DNA of 64,000 nucleotides from Notospermus geniculatus (GCA_002633025.1 NMRB01000096.1:358154-422153), one strand, 5' to 3'; counted from the first letter of the stretch, positions 1-13,554 are shown. The notes: a model not told the origin generated them from the sequence alone. Translations and numbers: made by a program.

Positions 1-868
1 TGCCTTGTATTCTTGTAACAAGACTTGCTGCTTTAGCTTCCTGCTTGGATGCATGTACACAGCCTCTTTTGGCTGCAGCTACGCTTTGCTGGTCACAGCC
101 ATGCCAGCAATGAGTAGAGTCGTGCTTTTTGACCCATCTGCCCACACAGTCCTTGAACTCCCTGAAGATGTGACACGTGGGAATGAAGTGGTACTCAAAG
201 CCCAATGTATGGTACTCATTCGATGGTGCTTGGTGAACTTGTTCCAATGATTACCATTGCTTTTCCACCTCTGGCAGTTCAGGGAAACCTCCGCACAAAT
301 TTCTGAAGCAGCTACATCCTGAAGGGGTTAAAATCAAAGCATGGGGAGGATTTGGAGGAGAATGGGAGAATGATTCTCTAGGAGGACAATCCTGGTGTTC
401 AAACAATCAAGGTCCTCTAGTTGATAGTGTTGTTTCACAACCACAGCAAGAAGTGGTTCTCTGTCTCCTTCTTCGTAACACAGTCGATAGAACGAATCTG
501 TGAAAAGGGTCTGAGGTACTGCGGACATGACATGATCAATTGGTTGCCATGGAAATCGGGTTTGTAGACAGAGAGAATCTGGGGATGCTGGTGTCGTGTG
601 TGTAGTTGCTAAGGAACTTCATTGCTGTTTCCACAAAATTAGTCAGCGAAGATGTCGAGGGTTTTGTTCACGGGGTTTGGCATGTTTGGTATTGAAAGGA
701 TGAAGCATCTCATCATGGTAGCAAACATGTTTAGTGAAAGTGCAGAGGAAGTGATGGCTTATTTTGCCAATTGTGTGTTGACTTTTACAGTGGGATTTTC
801 GGCGGTTGAGTGCGGTGTGGGTGTGGTAGCATATGACATCAAAAGAAAACCGCAATTCATCTAGAAAT
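1..868. other. No gene recognised
   Basis: Short ORFs only, none with recognisable domains or splice context. No repeat stands out. Confidence 0.5.
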
Positions 869-2617
869 GAATTGGGTAACGGCAACGCTCTTTTCTCCTT
901 GAAGGGGCAGAGAAAAGGAGGTTAGACTGGGGGAGGTTAGTGTTGATGCTTTGGTGAAAAAGGGGTTGATGAGAAGAAATCTGATCCCCTGATGGCCATT
1001 CATGGAGTCAAAGAGCACGGAGAGAATTTGATAATTGCATCAATCGCTGGTCAGATGCTGTAATCTTGAGCTCTGCCTCAAGGAGTTTGGCTATTTTGGG
1101 CAACGTCATCAGATGGTGGACCTTCAGGGGGCTCTTACGTTTTGCAGGGGGCCAATCAGTCTGGGGTAGTGGCAGTAATGAAGGGGGATGAATTTAGAAC
1201 AGAATCCCTCCTTTGCATTCCACAGGAAATTTGTAATTTGGCTGTTATGCATAATTTGTGCACAGCAGGCATTCCTTTGAGAAATCAGTGTCCAACTTGT
1301 TACCAATTGCATGTCTGATCAATGTGGGTTGCATACATGGGTCATGGGCAAAATTATGGCAAAGCATTTTGTAAACCTGGCAAGTGGACAGGCTGAAGGT
1401 GCTGTTGGACAATAATGAATCTTCCTTAGACTGTATTTTGCTGGAAGTTACCATTATCAAACAATTGTGAGTTTGAAGTCAAGAGCTCCTGCCTTGTATT
1501 CCATTGCCTATCCCTTTGCCAGGAATGGTCAACTCTGCCATTTACTACCAGAAAGCCTGCCGACACAGCGATAAATGCGACATAAAATGGTATTTTCGGG
1601 GATGAAGTAATGTTTATGGCTAAGCTGATGATCTGACTTGCAGCATTTTATGTTTCCTCAGTTAAATTGCTGGCAATATATGGCACCATTACCTTGCAAG
1701 TCCTTCTGACTGTCAAATACTGAGAAATGTGTAAAAAATGCTTCNAATCAGGTGACGTTAACGCTCTTTTCTCCTTGAAGGGGCAGAGAAAAGGAGGTTA
1801 GACTGGGGGAGGTTAGTGTTGATGCTTTGGTGAAAAAGGGGTTTAGATGAGAAGAAATCTGATCCCCTGATGGCCATTCATGGAGTCAAAGAGCACGGAG
1901 AGAATTTGATAATTGCATCAATCACTGGTCAGATGCTGTAATCTTGAGCTGCCTCGAGGAGTTTGGCTATTTTGGGCAACGTCATCAGATGGTAGACCTT
2001 CAGGGGGCTCTTACGTTTTGCAGGGGGCCAATCAGTCTGGGGTAGTGGCAGTAATGAAGGGGGATGAATTTAGAACAGAATCCCTCCTTTGCATTCCACA
2101 GGAAATTTGTAATTTGGCTGTTATGCATAATTTGTGCACAGCAGGCATTCCTTTGAGAAATCACCAACTTGTTACCAATTGCATGTCTGATCAATGTGGA
2201 TTGCATACATGGGTCATGGGCAAAATTATGGCAAAGCATTTTGTAAACCTGGCAAGTGGACAGGCTGAAGGTGCTGTTGGACAATAATGAATCTTCCTTA
2301 GACTGTATTTCGCTGGAAGTTACCATTATCAAACAATTGTGAGTTTGAAGTCAAGAGCTCCTGCCTTGTATTCCATTGCCTATCCCTTTGCCAGGAATGG
2401 TCAACTCTGCCATTTACTACCAGAAAGCCTGCCGACACAGCGATAAATGCGACATAAAATGGTATTTTCGGGGATGAAGTAATGTTTATGGCTAAGCTGA
2501 TGATCTGACTTGCAGCATTTTATGTTTCCTCAGTTAAATTGCTGGCAATATATGGCACCATTACCTTGCAAGTCCTTCTGACTGTCAAATACTGAGAAAT
2601 GTGTAAAAAATGCTTCA
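869..2617. repeat. Near-identical tandem pair, about 0.87 kb each, split by n at 1745
   Basis: Copy A spans 869-1744 and copy B 1746-2617. They differ by scattered substitutions and small indels, including a 4-bp indel near 1287 versus 2161. The indels change the frame of the ORFs inside, so none looks coding. Confidence 0.88.
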
Positions 2618-3079
2618 TTGTGCATTGGCACCAGGCTTTTTTAATTAATTCCTCATAATTGCCTGACTCAAATTAAACAGTTTTTCATTCATTTTCTAAT
2701 TTGTCATCTCAAGAATTTATGAGTTTTTGGTGATCTTTAACTTAAGCTTTATCTAAAATTGATTGCAATTACGTGACCAACAAAGACAGGACGTGTTTTC
2801 AAATACCGACACTCAAAGGCTAATTAATCTAACCATGGGTGTTTAAACAAAAATGTAATATCCGATGGCACCCGCAAGAACAATAGACCACATGTCATTC
2901 ACAAGGGCTTGTCTATTCAGAATCTCTTGATATCAGAGGTGCACGTGGAAAACATCATTGAGCAGCTCTTAATGAGGGGATACTGTGGTGATGAACGTGT
3001 AGTACAATGTTTGAAAGGGAAATGTGACTCTCATCATTGCAGTTGTTTATGTCATGACTCTGCATATTATCTTTGCAGC

Positions 3080-3690
3080 TCACTAGAATGATGTCCTCAG
3101 CTGTCACCACTACTCTAGTTGTTTACTCATACTGTGTCCAGTTCTCTCAGTCCTGCTACATTACCACTGTAGTTGGTTACTGTGTCATGACCCAGTTTTC
3201 TCAGTCCTGCTACATTACCACTGTAGTTGGTTTCTGTGTCATGACCCGATTTTCTCAGTCCTGCTACACTACCACTGTATATGGTTACTGTCTCATGACC
3301 CAGTTTTCTCAGTCCTGATGCATTACCACTGTTGTTGGTTACTGTGTCATGACCAAGATATTCTCTCCTGCTACATTACCACTGTGGTTGGTTCTGTGTC
3401 AATGACCCAGATTTCACAGTCCTGCTACATTACCACTGTGGTTGGTTACTGTGTCATGACCCAAATCCACCTGTCCCACTACATCATCACCAGTGGTAAC
3501 TATGTCATGACCCAGATCTTTGTGGCCTGCTACATTACCACTGTGTCATGACCCAGTTTTTGCAGTCCTGCTACATTACTACTGTAGTTCGTTTCTGTCT
3601 TCCCCACTACATTGCAACTGTAGTTGGTTTAGCCTACTGCATCATGATCACCATTTGCAGATAGGATCAACTACAAAGCATGACCCCCTC
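3080..3690. repeat. 54-bp minisatellite, about ten units
   Basis: Units such as TCAGTCCTGCTACATTACC recur every 54 bp, for example at 3151 and 3205, and decay toward 3690. Because 54 is a multiple of three, an apparent 18-residue protein repeat appears in all frames. I see no splice or start context that makes it a gene. Confidence 0.85.
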
Positions 3691-6600
3691 ATCAAGCGGT
3701 ATTGAGTCCTTTTCGCGTGAGATATGGTTTATCTTCTCATCCTTACAAATTGCATCTTTGATTAACTAGAGATGCATGCGGCTACATTTGATGCAAATGC
3801 AATGTTTTTGGAATTTCAATCATGGTACCAACTGCATCTTATGACTCATGCTGTCCTCTGTACTATTGCATCGCCTGTGAGTGTCGTGGTGTTGTGTCAG
3901 GGGTGGTGTACTTTGTCAACTGTCACAAAGGATGACTAAGGCTCTCCAAGGTCGAACCTCTTGATCCCTTTGTAGCGTTTAGTGCTGAGAAAAAGTGGTA
4001 TTGATTTAGAAAGCTGAGGCAGTGGGTGCACAATGTACATAGTTGTTATAGTTACTATATTTGCTTATGAAGCTTTACTGAATGAAGGAAGGCATGCTTG
4101 CCTCGCCAAGTTTTATCTTATGTTGCTTGGCAACCATTAACAATGTGGATGGAGAGTAGGTGATTTACCATTTGTTCATTTAGATTTCGATTATTTTAAT
4201 CATTGTGTAGTTTGGATATGGGATTCAACATTTTCATATATAGATCATAATGGGATATGTATGCGAGTGTCGACACATGTGCCATGAACATCCGATGTTA
4301 CATGATGATGTGAGGTGGTAGGTAAGTACAGTGTCTGCTCTCGCTGATTTGTGGGCGTTCTTTCCTTATTCTAAAAAACTGAAGAGTTGCTGAGTGTGCA
4401 CACAGAGAGTGGTAGCTTGGTGTGCTTGGGTGATTGAGGGCATTCCTAACTCGGGTTTGAGCCTGCAGGATTGTAGGTCTATGCCATTTGTAAGCCAGTT
4501 GTCAGCAGTGTCAACTGCTAAGCTAAGGCTTTTGATATTCCTGGGCACACCCTTCATGTCCAATCTGCAACCTGGATGTTGCTTAGCATGACTTTTGATG
4601 GTCAGTGTCGAAAATAATGCACTGTGGATTATGTTTATATCATTAGTATGAACTCAATTACAGTAAGCATATAACATATAACATGTTTGTTAGTTCCTGT
4701 ATGATTTTCTGCTTTGAGAGGATAAAAAACTTAGTTAATGGACCAGATTAGTGCATATATTGTTAAAGATAATCTTTTTACAGTTAAATATTCTGTTGAA
4801 GTGTGAAATACAAGTATATACCGGTATGTTGGAAAGATTTTGGCTTAATTTCACTCTGCATGACTTCACTGAGCCTTAAAGGGTGAGTTCATCCAAAATA
4901 ATTACAACTGATACAAATCTGTCACACAAAGTGACGAATTGCTGGCATCCTTTTAAAAGTCTGCTTGTGGAACCTGCTGGGGTTCGTAAGGGTTCTGCCT
5001 GAAGTTCTCAGGAATAGACTCACGACAGTCAGGTGTGACAGCTAAACACAACTTCCATATCGGGCAATCTACCTTTAAATAGGCCTACCAACAAGCTGTT
5101 GTTCAAATTAACTTTTGCAATGGTTCAGGCCTTTGAAACGTGTTTGGGGGCAGAAGTGTAAGAAAAACTTCACTACTCAGTGTATGTAGGTATATAACTA
5201 TGTATGTTGGCCTCCTGGATGGATGGTTCTTTAAGTGGGCCACCTAAAGGGTGTCCAAGGGTGAATTCGAAGATTCTGTCTCTTTTAAACTTTTGAGCAG
5301 ATGATTATTAGGTGGAGTAGGATCTACATGATTCAGTTCCTTCTGTGAAAATTTGACATTTTGTAAAGATCAGGATCTTTGTTTGGTAAGTTTGAATGAT
5401 TAATTGTGATCCTGTTTCTCTTATGTGTCATTTTGGTGTCATCCGTGATCACAAAGACGGGATCAGCCCCCTGTAACATGGAGCGGGTGTCTCACCTGAC
5501 AGACATAGCTATATGATCATCAGATCCCAAGGCCTTTCGATTGATAACCTTCGCTCACGCTTTGTTCTTCTGTTGTGAATCCGATCCGTTTTTGCCGATA
5601 TTCTGCAACTGACAGCACATCGTGGGTGATGCATTGATTTCGTTGATGTACTGTGTAATGCTGTGCAGTCATGTAGTTTCACGGATATTATGGCGTAATG
5701 AAAGTGAGTCAGTACATGTTAGTTGGTGTGGCGGTATCTAGTCTGTTTCATCATCCGTATCAGTTGAAAAAAGAGAGGTATTCATTCCAGTGATGCAATC
5801 TTTCGCAGTATCTGTGATTTGTTTCAAGATTTGAGTGAAGCTGTTACATTTAAGTGATAACATCTCAGAGTTCACCATACATGCCATATGATTGTGAAAA
5901 GTGCTTGGTTATCCAATTTGTTTGTAAGCAGTGCTGCCATGAAAAGCTGAGCAGGCAAAAATCAGAGGTAAGATGATTTCCGATTACATCTGATGGTACC
6001 CTTCCTACTCGCACCCTTACACTACTCATACGAATGGGGAATGCCACGCTCGATCACTCCGTATCAGAATGACCTAGGAACATCAGATTCTCTGTGTGGG
6101 TACCTCCTGGGATTGTTTATTTATTTGTGAGATAATTCAATGCAAATATGCAGTGTTTTTTTGTTTGTTGATAGTTATTTATGTGATTACTAAACATTAA
6201 CTGACACCATGTGCTGTGTTGTGCAGTTGATCTGTTGTAGGGCCTATCACTCCAACTGTACACATCGCACCATCTGCCATCAGCTGCAGCATGTAATACT
6301 AGGCCAGTGCAAGGATAACTAGGCCTGGAGCACAGGTGGTGTTTTGTCCCCCTATACCAGGGTATAGAGGACATATCCCATTAAAACTAGGCCTACAGTC
6401 GAATAGTATAGAGATACTTGTATTTTTGCGATTTTTTTACCAAATGCTATATAATGATTGGGGGATGGAGTGTGTTGACACAGGGTGAACTAAAGTAGTC
6501 CTATGTGTGTTTATCTGTCTGAGTAGCACTTTTAATGGCAAACATATCCCAAATTAGCCCGAAGCATGTGCATGGTATGTGATCTGGCAAGAACTCTGTC

Positions 6601-7589
6601 TACCAATATCAATATCATGTACATGTATGATGAACAAATGTCTTCTTACATAATACATGTACACACTTGGCAATGATACATAATGACATCTATGTTGATC
6701 ATTACTCAGCTAGTTTGTAAGACATGTCAGGGGGATTATCGTGACCTGAACTTGTAGTTTTTCAGTCTCTCCTCATCAACATGCTGGGCAGGATGAAATT
6801 TAAAGCATTTTGAAGTGCAAAACTCTGTCTGACTCAACAAGCATGACTGACATTGTTGATTTCAATGTGTCGTTGATCGATTTCAGTCTTCACAAAGGAA
6901 GGTACTGGTGGAATACAGCTTCAGTCAAGTGAGGGTGGCCTACTTTTCTGTCTCTTTGAGGCAAGGAATTACTGTATGTTTCTCTTGAAAGAAGACTTTC
7001 ATGCCATTCTAGTTTACCGGTATTTTGTTCATCTTAATGATGCATCTGATGAAATGGACTGCGGTCTTTGTGATTCTTTCTCAACTGTCAGAAAAAATAT
7101 TGTGGCAGCTTTGTGCAGCGAACACGTTGATGAAATTTTTAATAAGTCGTTACTCTCCTAATGATGCCACTAATTACAACGCAGACCACCCCATCCTTAC
7201 ATAACAGCAGATCACGCGAATAATCGCCTGATTGATGCGCCGAATTGCTGTGTTTCTCACCGCCGGCCATTTGGTATCGTGGAGAGTCGTTTCAAGTGTC
7301 CGCGTTCCCGTCGGCTGTTGCCACATGTGAGGGGACTCATTGTCCAGATTCAGCCAGTACAGATGAATGCCGTTCACGCTGACAGATGGTCCGGGTCAAA
7401 ATATCTCTTGTTTTTGTGAATGAAATTCACCGCCCTGCTGTTTAAATCTCGACAAAGAGACCATGAGTGATGTTTCATTGAGAAGCTGGGATGGTGTTAT
7501 GATTGTTGTATTTGAGCACTGAAACCTCATTCATTAATTATTGGCTGAAAATCCAGTGATACTGATACTTCTGTTGGGTGTCAACATCT
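3691..7589. other. Non-coding stretch
   Basis: A+T-rich intergenic or 5' intronic DNA with TAGGCCTA (5080, 6388) and TACCGGTA (4819, 7015). A GC-richer patch at about 7180-7400 has a minus-strand reading (NGIHLYWLNLDNESPHMW) that looks faintly coding, but I recognise no family. Confidence 0.45.
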
Positions 7590-7795
7590 AGCGCCTGTCA
7601 TCTCTGAGGTCTGGGGTTCGATTCCTGGTGGACCCGTTATTCATATGATAGAAAGGGCAACACCCATTGACAGCATAGATTTCCCCGGTGGGCTCTGGTT
7701 TCCCCCTACGTTTCCTCCCACATTACATCCACCTTGCCCAATCGATATTGTCTAAACCAAATTGGAGCATGACTCAATTCAATATTTGAGAAAAA
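7590..7795 (+). mobile_element. tRNA-derived SINE, 5'-truncated
   Basis: GGGGTTCGATTCCTGG is a B-box. It is followed by a body containing GTTTCCCCCTACGTTTCC and an A-rich end near 7790. The same body motif recurs at about 55670, 58925 and 60015. Confidence 0.6.
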
Positions 7796-9435
7796 AAAAC
7801 TTCTGCATTGTTAGATTGAAATAAATCTTGCACGTACCCAATAGCTTAGCAAGAAATCAAAGTAAACATGCACACTCAATCAGCTCGTCGGGCAGGTCTC
7901 CAATTAGTATCTGAAAACATTGATTTATTGAGTTTATTTTCCTTCTCCGTCAACTGAATGAATACCTCAATGTCATATTGATATACGCATATTGATCTTT
8001 TTGTATTTTTAGGTCGGCTGCAACCAGTGTTAATGTAAAAAGGTAAGAACAGTTGTATTATATGATTAATTATGTCGGTCAGATTATGGTCAGTTAACGC
8101 ACTCTGAACTGATCCCTTCATCTGATCGCTTTTTACTTGCACCAAATCATGGAGTGTTTGGAGAAAGGCTTGATGGAGTGGTCAAGTAGAATCGGGTCAA
8201 TATAGTTCACTTGTTCTCTAAGTCCCACTCAACCCTCGATCAAATCTAAAAACATCTCATCTGACCATGAACACAACTAAGTACCCAACTCCAAAGTTCC
8301 AAGGACAATTTATAGACCTGATCTATTGTCAAAATTGCCATCAATTCCATTTTGTATTGACCTAAATGTAGGTATGGTACATGTTTATCATCATCTAGAT
8401 TGGTTTCAAATGACTCCTATCTGTCATTATACCTACTTCATGGATACGAGTTCAAAGTCCCTGAGAATTTCGGATCATGTTTTTGAATCATTTATGGATC
8501 TCTGCAGGAAGTTTCAATTTACGTACAATTTAAGCAAATTCAAAAGCAATTGTTGCAATGTGCATGATGTTAGCCATGATAGCTGCTCCTATCATGCCCA
8601 TCTTTATAATGTCATTGATTAATTTATAATTTGGTCATGAATTGACGGGAAATGCTCCATAAAATATTGTAAATCTGGCGGTTGAGATGTATCAAAAGAT
8701 AAGAGCGTGAAGTTGTGACAATTTTACACCATTAAGTTCTTTTTTTGTTGGAACTGCACTTTTCAGCCTTCGTTGGTTGTAACTTGTAATGCCTCAGGCC
8801 ATTCACAAAGCAGGGCTTAGTGAGTGTGGTCAAGGAGGGGATGCGTCATGAGTCAGTCATGTCAGTGTGGTCAGTGAATGAGGTTCAAAATGTCTTCAAG
8901 TGGAGAAATGAGGAACATCTGCCATCAATTCCAGTTTTAATTTACCGGTATGTCTTTGTTGAATTCCTGTTAGGAAGTCCAACAAAAACATGGTCGCAAA
9001 CAGGTCTAGTTCTTCTTCATGACTCCATGATGTCTGTATCCACAGATACAACCAGCAGGAAGCCTTCAAAAATATCAAACTATAGGGGCATTCTAATGAA
9101 GGAATTATATTTTTATGGCCATTTGTGGTTAAAATTTTGTAACATGTTTGGTTTTTGTCTGATGCAAAAACGGTCGGCTCCAAGTTGGAGCTCAAAAATA
9201 GGTCACAACTGACCATTTAACTGAAGAGGAGCCATCATCATGACTATTAGATCAGTGGTTGTGATATATTTTCTAGATAATTATGCCTAAGGAATGGCCC
9301 ATTGACACTATCTATGTGGTTAAGTGTAGGCATATATATACAGCTGTTACAAATTAATGGCATTTTTCTTCCATATGTATACACGCTTACAAAAGTTTGC
9401 ACACAATATTATTGGAGTGCATAAAGGAGTATTAA
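7796..9435. other. Non-coding stretch
   Basis: No domain or repeat recognised. Short overlapping ORFs on both strands at 8820-9216 lack codon-like composition. Confidence 0.45.
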
Positions 9436-9745
9436 AGCTGACGTGAACGAACGAAAAGCCCCCATGCGACGAGCAAGAGAATTACAAACGCCCCGCAAAC
9501 ACCTCAAACGAAGGCTCAGAACATGATAGACCCCACGAGGCCAGGAGGGCGCCACCTTATTTGTCTCTGAGCTGTCAAGGTGTCAACATCCTCTGGGGAG
9601 CTCCTGCTGAACACTTTTTTTGAAAGAAAAAAGTTTGACCCATCAGGGAATCGAACCCGCGCCTTGTTATCTCTGTTCCACCGTGTTCCCCATTCGGCCG
9701 ACGAACTTGTTGGAACACTTCGCATATTTTCTCTTATTCGTAGTA
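9436..9745 (-). mobile_element. tRNA-derived SINE, minus strand
   Basis: On the minus strand there is an A-box-like TCGGCCGAATGG, a B-box GCGGGTTCGATTCC, then a body ending in a 54-bp block at 9510-9563. That block is identical to the tail of the + strand SINE at 9944-9997. The sequence beyond the block may be the true 3' end. Confidence 0.75.
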
Positions 9746-9802
9746 TTATTACGCAAGTCGAAGGTCTACGTCTATGACAAACACAAATCATGTCTCTGTC
9801 AG

Positions 9803-9997
9803 CCGGCTCGTTGGCCGAGTGGACAGAGCGGTGGATTACACATCAAAAGATCGACGGTTCGAATCCCGTCTAAATGACTACTTTTTTTTCTTTGAGTAGT
9901 GTAAGAGGTATCCGGAGATGTTGACAGCTCTGTTGCCTGAAGGCAAATAAGGTGGCGCCCTCCTGGCCTCGTGGGGTCTATCATGTTCTGAGCCTTC
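9803..9997 (+). mobile_element. tRNA-derived SINE, plus strand, cut by n at 9998
   Basis: A-box TGGCCGAGTGG and B-box GGTTCGAATCC lie at about 9812-9868. A T-rich stretch and a body follow, ending in the shared tail at 9944-9997. The tRNA-like part does not form a matched acceptor stem, so it is a SINE head rather than a working tRNA. Confidence 0.78.
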
Positions 9998-9998
9998 N

Positions 9999-10571
9999 TA
10001 TACCCCTCCAAACATCTCATAAAAAGTCCCTTCAAATCCGACTCCCCGAAGTGCCCAAAATTGGTATTTATTTGAGATCCTACGTTAACTCCTATTACAA
10101 TGTATATGGACTTCTATTACAAATTCAAGTGTGCATGTACTGCTAACTTTTTCCTCGTCCATTTTAGACCCTATAAATGTATTACCAATAGATAGAAATA
10201 TGACACCTCTTAGTCAGATAAGCATGATTAGAACATCATTAAACTTGTATTTGTTGTAAAAACGGCAAATTTGTTGATTTTAGGCAAAATATGACGTAAT
10301 ATGTCATTTCTACAACACAGCGACAACATATGATGTTCAAATTAAGCCTATCTGACTCAGAGGTGCCATTTTTCTATCTATTGGTAATACATTTATAGGG
10401 TCTAAAACGGAGGAGAAAAATGTTAGCAGTACATGCACTCTTGAATTTGTAATAGAAGTCCTTATACATTGTAATAGGAGTTAGTGAAGGATCTCAAATA
10501 AATACCAATTATGGGCACTTCGGGGGGTCGGATTTGAAGGGACTTTTTATGAGATGTTTGAAGGGGTATAC
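9999..10571. mobile_element. Foldback (long inverted-repeat) DNA element, 573 bp
   Basis: The two ends are inverted copies (TATACCCCTCCAAACATC and its complement at 10554-10571). Homology continues inward for about 230 bp per arm, diverging near the centre at 10285. No ORF is present, consistent with a non-autonomous element. Confidence 0.85.
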
Positions 10572-11038
10572 TAAACCATATAAAGCAAAAAGAAATTCTG
10601 TTGCAATTTGTTCTAGGTTCCCCCTTATTCTCGATAAATATCCTGGGCTAGAATGATGAGCTTGTAAGCAATGAGGCTACATGACCAATCTGTTCTGCTG
10701 GTTGTTGTTCTTGCTTTTTATTCTGCTCGCATATCCTACCAGAGAGTATTGGGCTGTTGGGCTCAAGAGTTATGTGTATTTTTTGATTAAACTTTCTTTC
10801 CACTTGTCAATGTCTGCTGCTAGAAGCGAGCTAGATAATATACAATATGTTGAAAACCCAAGGAAAAGAAATACAACCAATTTGCACTGGTTAGCAAGCA
10901 AAATATTGTTGAAGTTCAACCTCTTCAAAGCGATTGTTCCAACTATTTATGTTCTTATTGTTTGACCCTTGGCCGAAAATACCTCATTGAGTGCACGGCA
11001 TGTTGGTTTGTCTGAATGGGTGAAAATAAGTATAATCT

Positions 11039-12996
11039 CCATAACGCTTTTCAGGTAATAATACACAATAGCCATGCCATGGCGGGTTCATGGAATCACC
11101 TTTGGTCAGGAAGCTTTATTTTGGTGTAACAATGTAAAACAAAACATCCACTTTACTCCTGTGAACCATTGACACTGATAAAGATTAAAAACCCTGCATC
11201 ACAATTGTATGAAAGAAGGAGTGAGAAGTGTGAACTTATAGAATTCATCCCTTTCATGTTCTCCTTTTCTGTTCTTTGAACTTAGAAGAATTGTCTTCTC
11301 TTCAAGAAGCAAGCTTTGATTCATCTTACCACAAAGACCTGTGATCTTGATCATTCAGCAGAGATGGCATTGCCGAGAAAAAGGTGTTTCAAGTACCTTT
11401 TTACCTTTTTCATTTGAATGGGAATGTTGAAGTGTTTCCTGTTGATCGCTCACTCAGATGAGGAATGAAAGGCTTTCAGAACTTGTTCATGTTGTTGGTC
11501 ACCCTCTTTTCCTAAATGTGTCCCATTGGATGGAAGGTGGCTCCAAATTGACTTCTAAAATGAGTCAAAATAGGTGAAGACTGTCAATTCTTGACCGACT
11601 GGAATTGCACAAGACTATTGGGATTACCTTCTGCTCAAGCATGCTAGGTGTTGGAGGGAAAGCCTAAAACAGAGGTAGGAATATCAATGATGAAATTTAT
11701 CTAGATTTGCGAAGTATCTTTTGCTAACATTCACCAAGCCTGAGGCCAACATTTAATAGCTACCTTCAGTAGATGCAGCTTTGCTAGGTCCACATCAGTC
11801 TGAGTNCATGGCGTACGGTTGAAAAGGTGCATTGCGTACGGTGAATTTGCAAAATCGGCGTGTTTTCAACATTTACAAGGTGAATTTCCCACAGCTCTAA
11901 TATGAATAATGTAAATAACGTACCTGGCTTCCATCGTAGACAAGAATCCTGCTCTGGAACCCTTCCACTGTGATTGGTATGAGCAAAATGTTCGTCATGT
12001 TGGCCTAACGCGTGCATTTTGGAAATTGGCATCAAAATTACGAAGTCAACATAGGTGACCAGCCATTCATCAAAACCACAATGCCTCATCTTTCATATAA
12101 TATGTTTACTACATTCGTAAAAGGGGTTGGGACAGAATTATTCTCATTTTTGTGCCCAACAAATATATTCGTCTGCTATACCGGAAGTAGGTGCATAGCG
12201 TACGATAAAATCTGAGTCACCAGCGTGATAACACTTTTCAGGTAATAATACACAATAGCCATGCCATGGCGGGTTCATGGAATCACCTTTGGTCAGGAAG
12301 CCTTATTTTGGTGTAACAATGTAAAACAAAACATCCACTTTACTGCTGTGAACCATTGACACTGATAAAGATTAAAAACCCTGCATCACAATTGTATGAA
12401 AGAAGGAGTGAGAAGTGTGAACTTATAGAATTCATCCCTTTCATGTTCTCCTTTTCTGTTCTTTGAACTTAGAAGAATTTTCTTCTCTTCAAGAACCAAG
12501 CTTTGATTCATCTTACCACAAAGACCTGTGATCTTGATCATTCAGCAGAGATGGCATTGCTGAGAAAAAGGTGTTTCAAGTACCTTTTTACCTTTTTCAT
12601 TTGAATGGAAATGGTGAAGTGTTTCCTGTGTGTCAGTCACTCAGATGAGGAATGAAAGGCTTTCAGAACTTGTTCATGTTGTTGGTCACCCTCTTTTCCT
12701 AAATGTGTCCCATTGGACGGAAGGTGGCTCCAAATTGACTTCTAAAATGAGTCAAAAGAGGTGAAGACTGTCAATTCTTGACCGACTGGAATTGCACGAG
12801 ACTATTGGGATTACCTTCTGCTCAAGCATGCTAGGTGTTGGAGGGAAAGCCTAAAACAGAGGTAGGAATATCAATGATGAAATTTATCTAGATTTGCGAA
12901 GTATCTTTTGCTAACATTCACCAAGCCTGAGGCCAACATTTAATAGCTACCTTCAGTAGATGCATGCAGCTTTGCTAGGTCCACATCAGTCTGAGT
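11039..12996. repeat. Near-identical pair about 0.77 kb each, with n at 11806
   Basis: Copy A is 11039-11805. Copy B is 12226-12996. About 420 bp unique to the second side (11807-12225) lies between them and contains repeated GCGTACGGT-like motifs. The copies differ by sparse substitutions and a 4-bp insertion near 12964. Confidence 0.85.
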
Positions 12997-13554
12997 ATCT
13001 CACGGGCATCCTTGGTCCACGAGAGAAGCAGTCTTTGCCTCTCGCTGCAAACTGATAAGCGTTAATGAACCATGTTGAAAGATCTTAATATACCTGATAC
13101 ATATCTTAAACTTTTTCTCACTGGGGTAAAATTAGAACCAATTGAATGTAAATAGCTTATGTTGTTTACTTTTGGTTCCGTATGGAGTCATGTTGACCCT
13201 TTCCTAAATGGTTTTAGAATGTTGTAATTCCTTCAACTTTCATTGACATGGTCGGGGTTGTTGGCGTAGGAGTGCTATTGTCAATAACAGCATGTTAATA
13301 ATACTGGCAGTGATTTTCTGCTGTGAGTAATGACGAATTTGGCTCGGAGCAGGTCTGGGTTGGATGGCTGGACGGCTGAGAAATTGTTGTAGGAGGAGTT
13401 TACTTGCCTTCGGCTGTTTGCCAACGATTTTAAATTCAGACTTTGATTTAGGAGTGTGACCATCTTTTTCTGAGATCTGGACTGCATAGCTGAGAGGTAG
13501 GTTGCATGATTAGTTGATTTTCTGTTTGCTGAGCCTCAAGCCATGCTGGTTATG

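Noticed and set aside
1913-2287. 124-codon plus ORF and its minus-strand partner
   Set aside because: The sister copy at 1036-1415 has 2- and 4-bp indels that break the frame, so it is not under coding constraint.
7174-7377. Possible coding exon on the minus strand
   Set aside because: The reading NGIHLYWLNLDNESPHMW looks faintly coding and GC is raised, but there is no homologue I recognise and no clear splice pair.
9803-9880. Functional tRNA gene
   Set aside because: A and B boxes are present but the acceptor ends do not pair and a SINE body follows.
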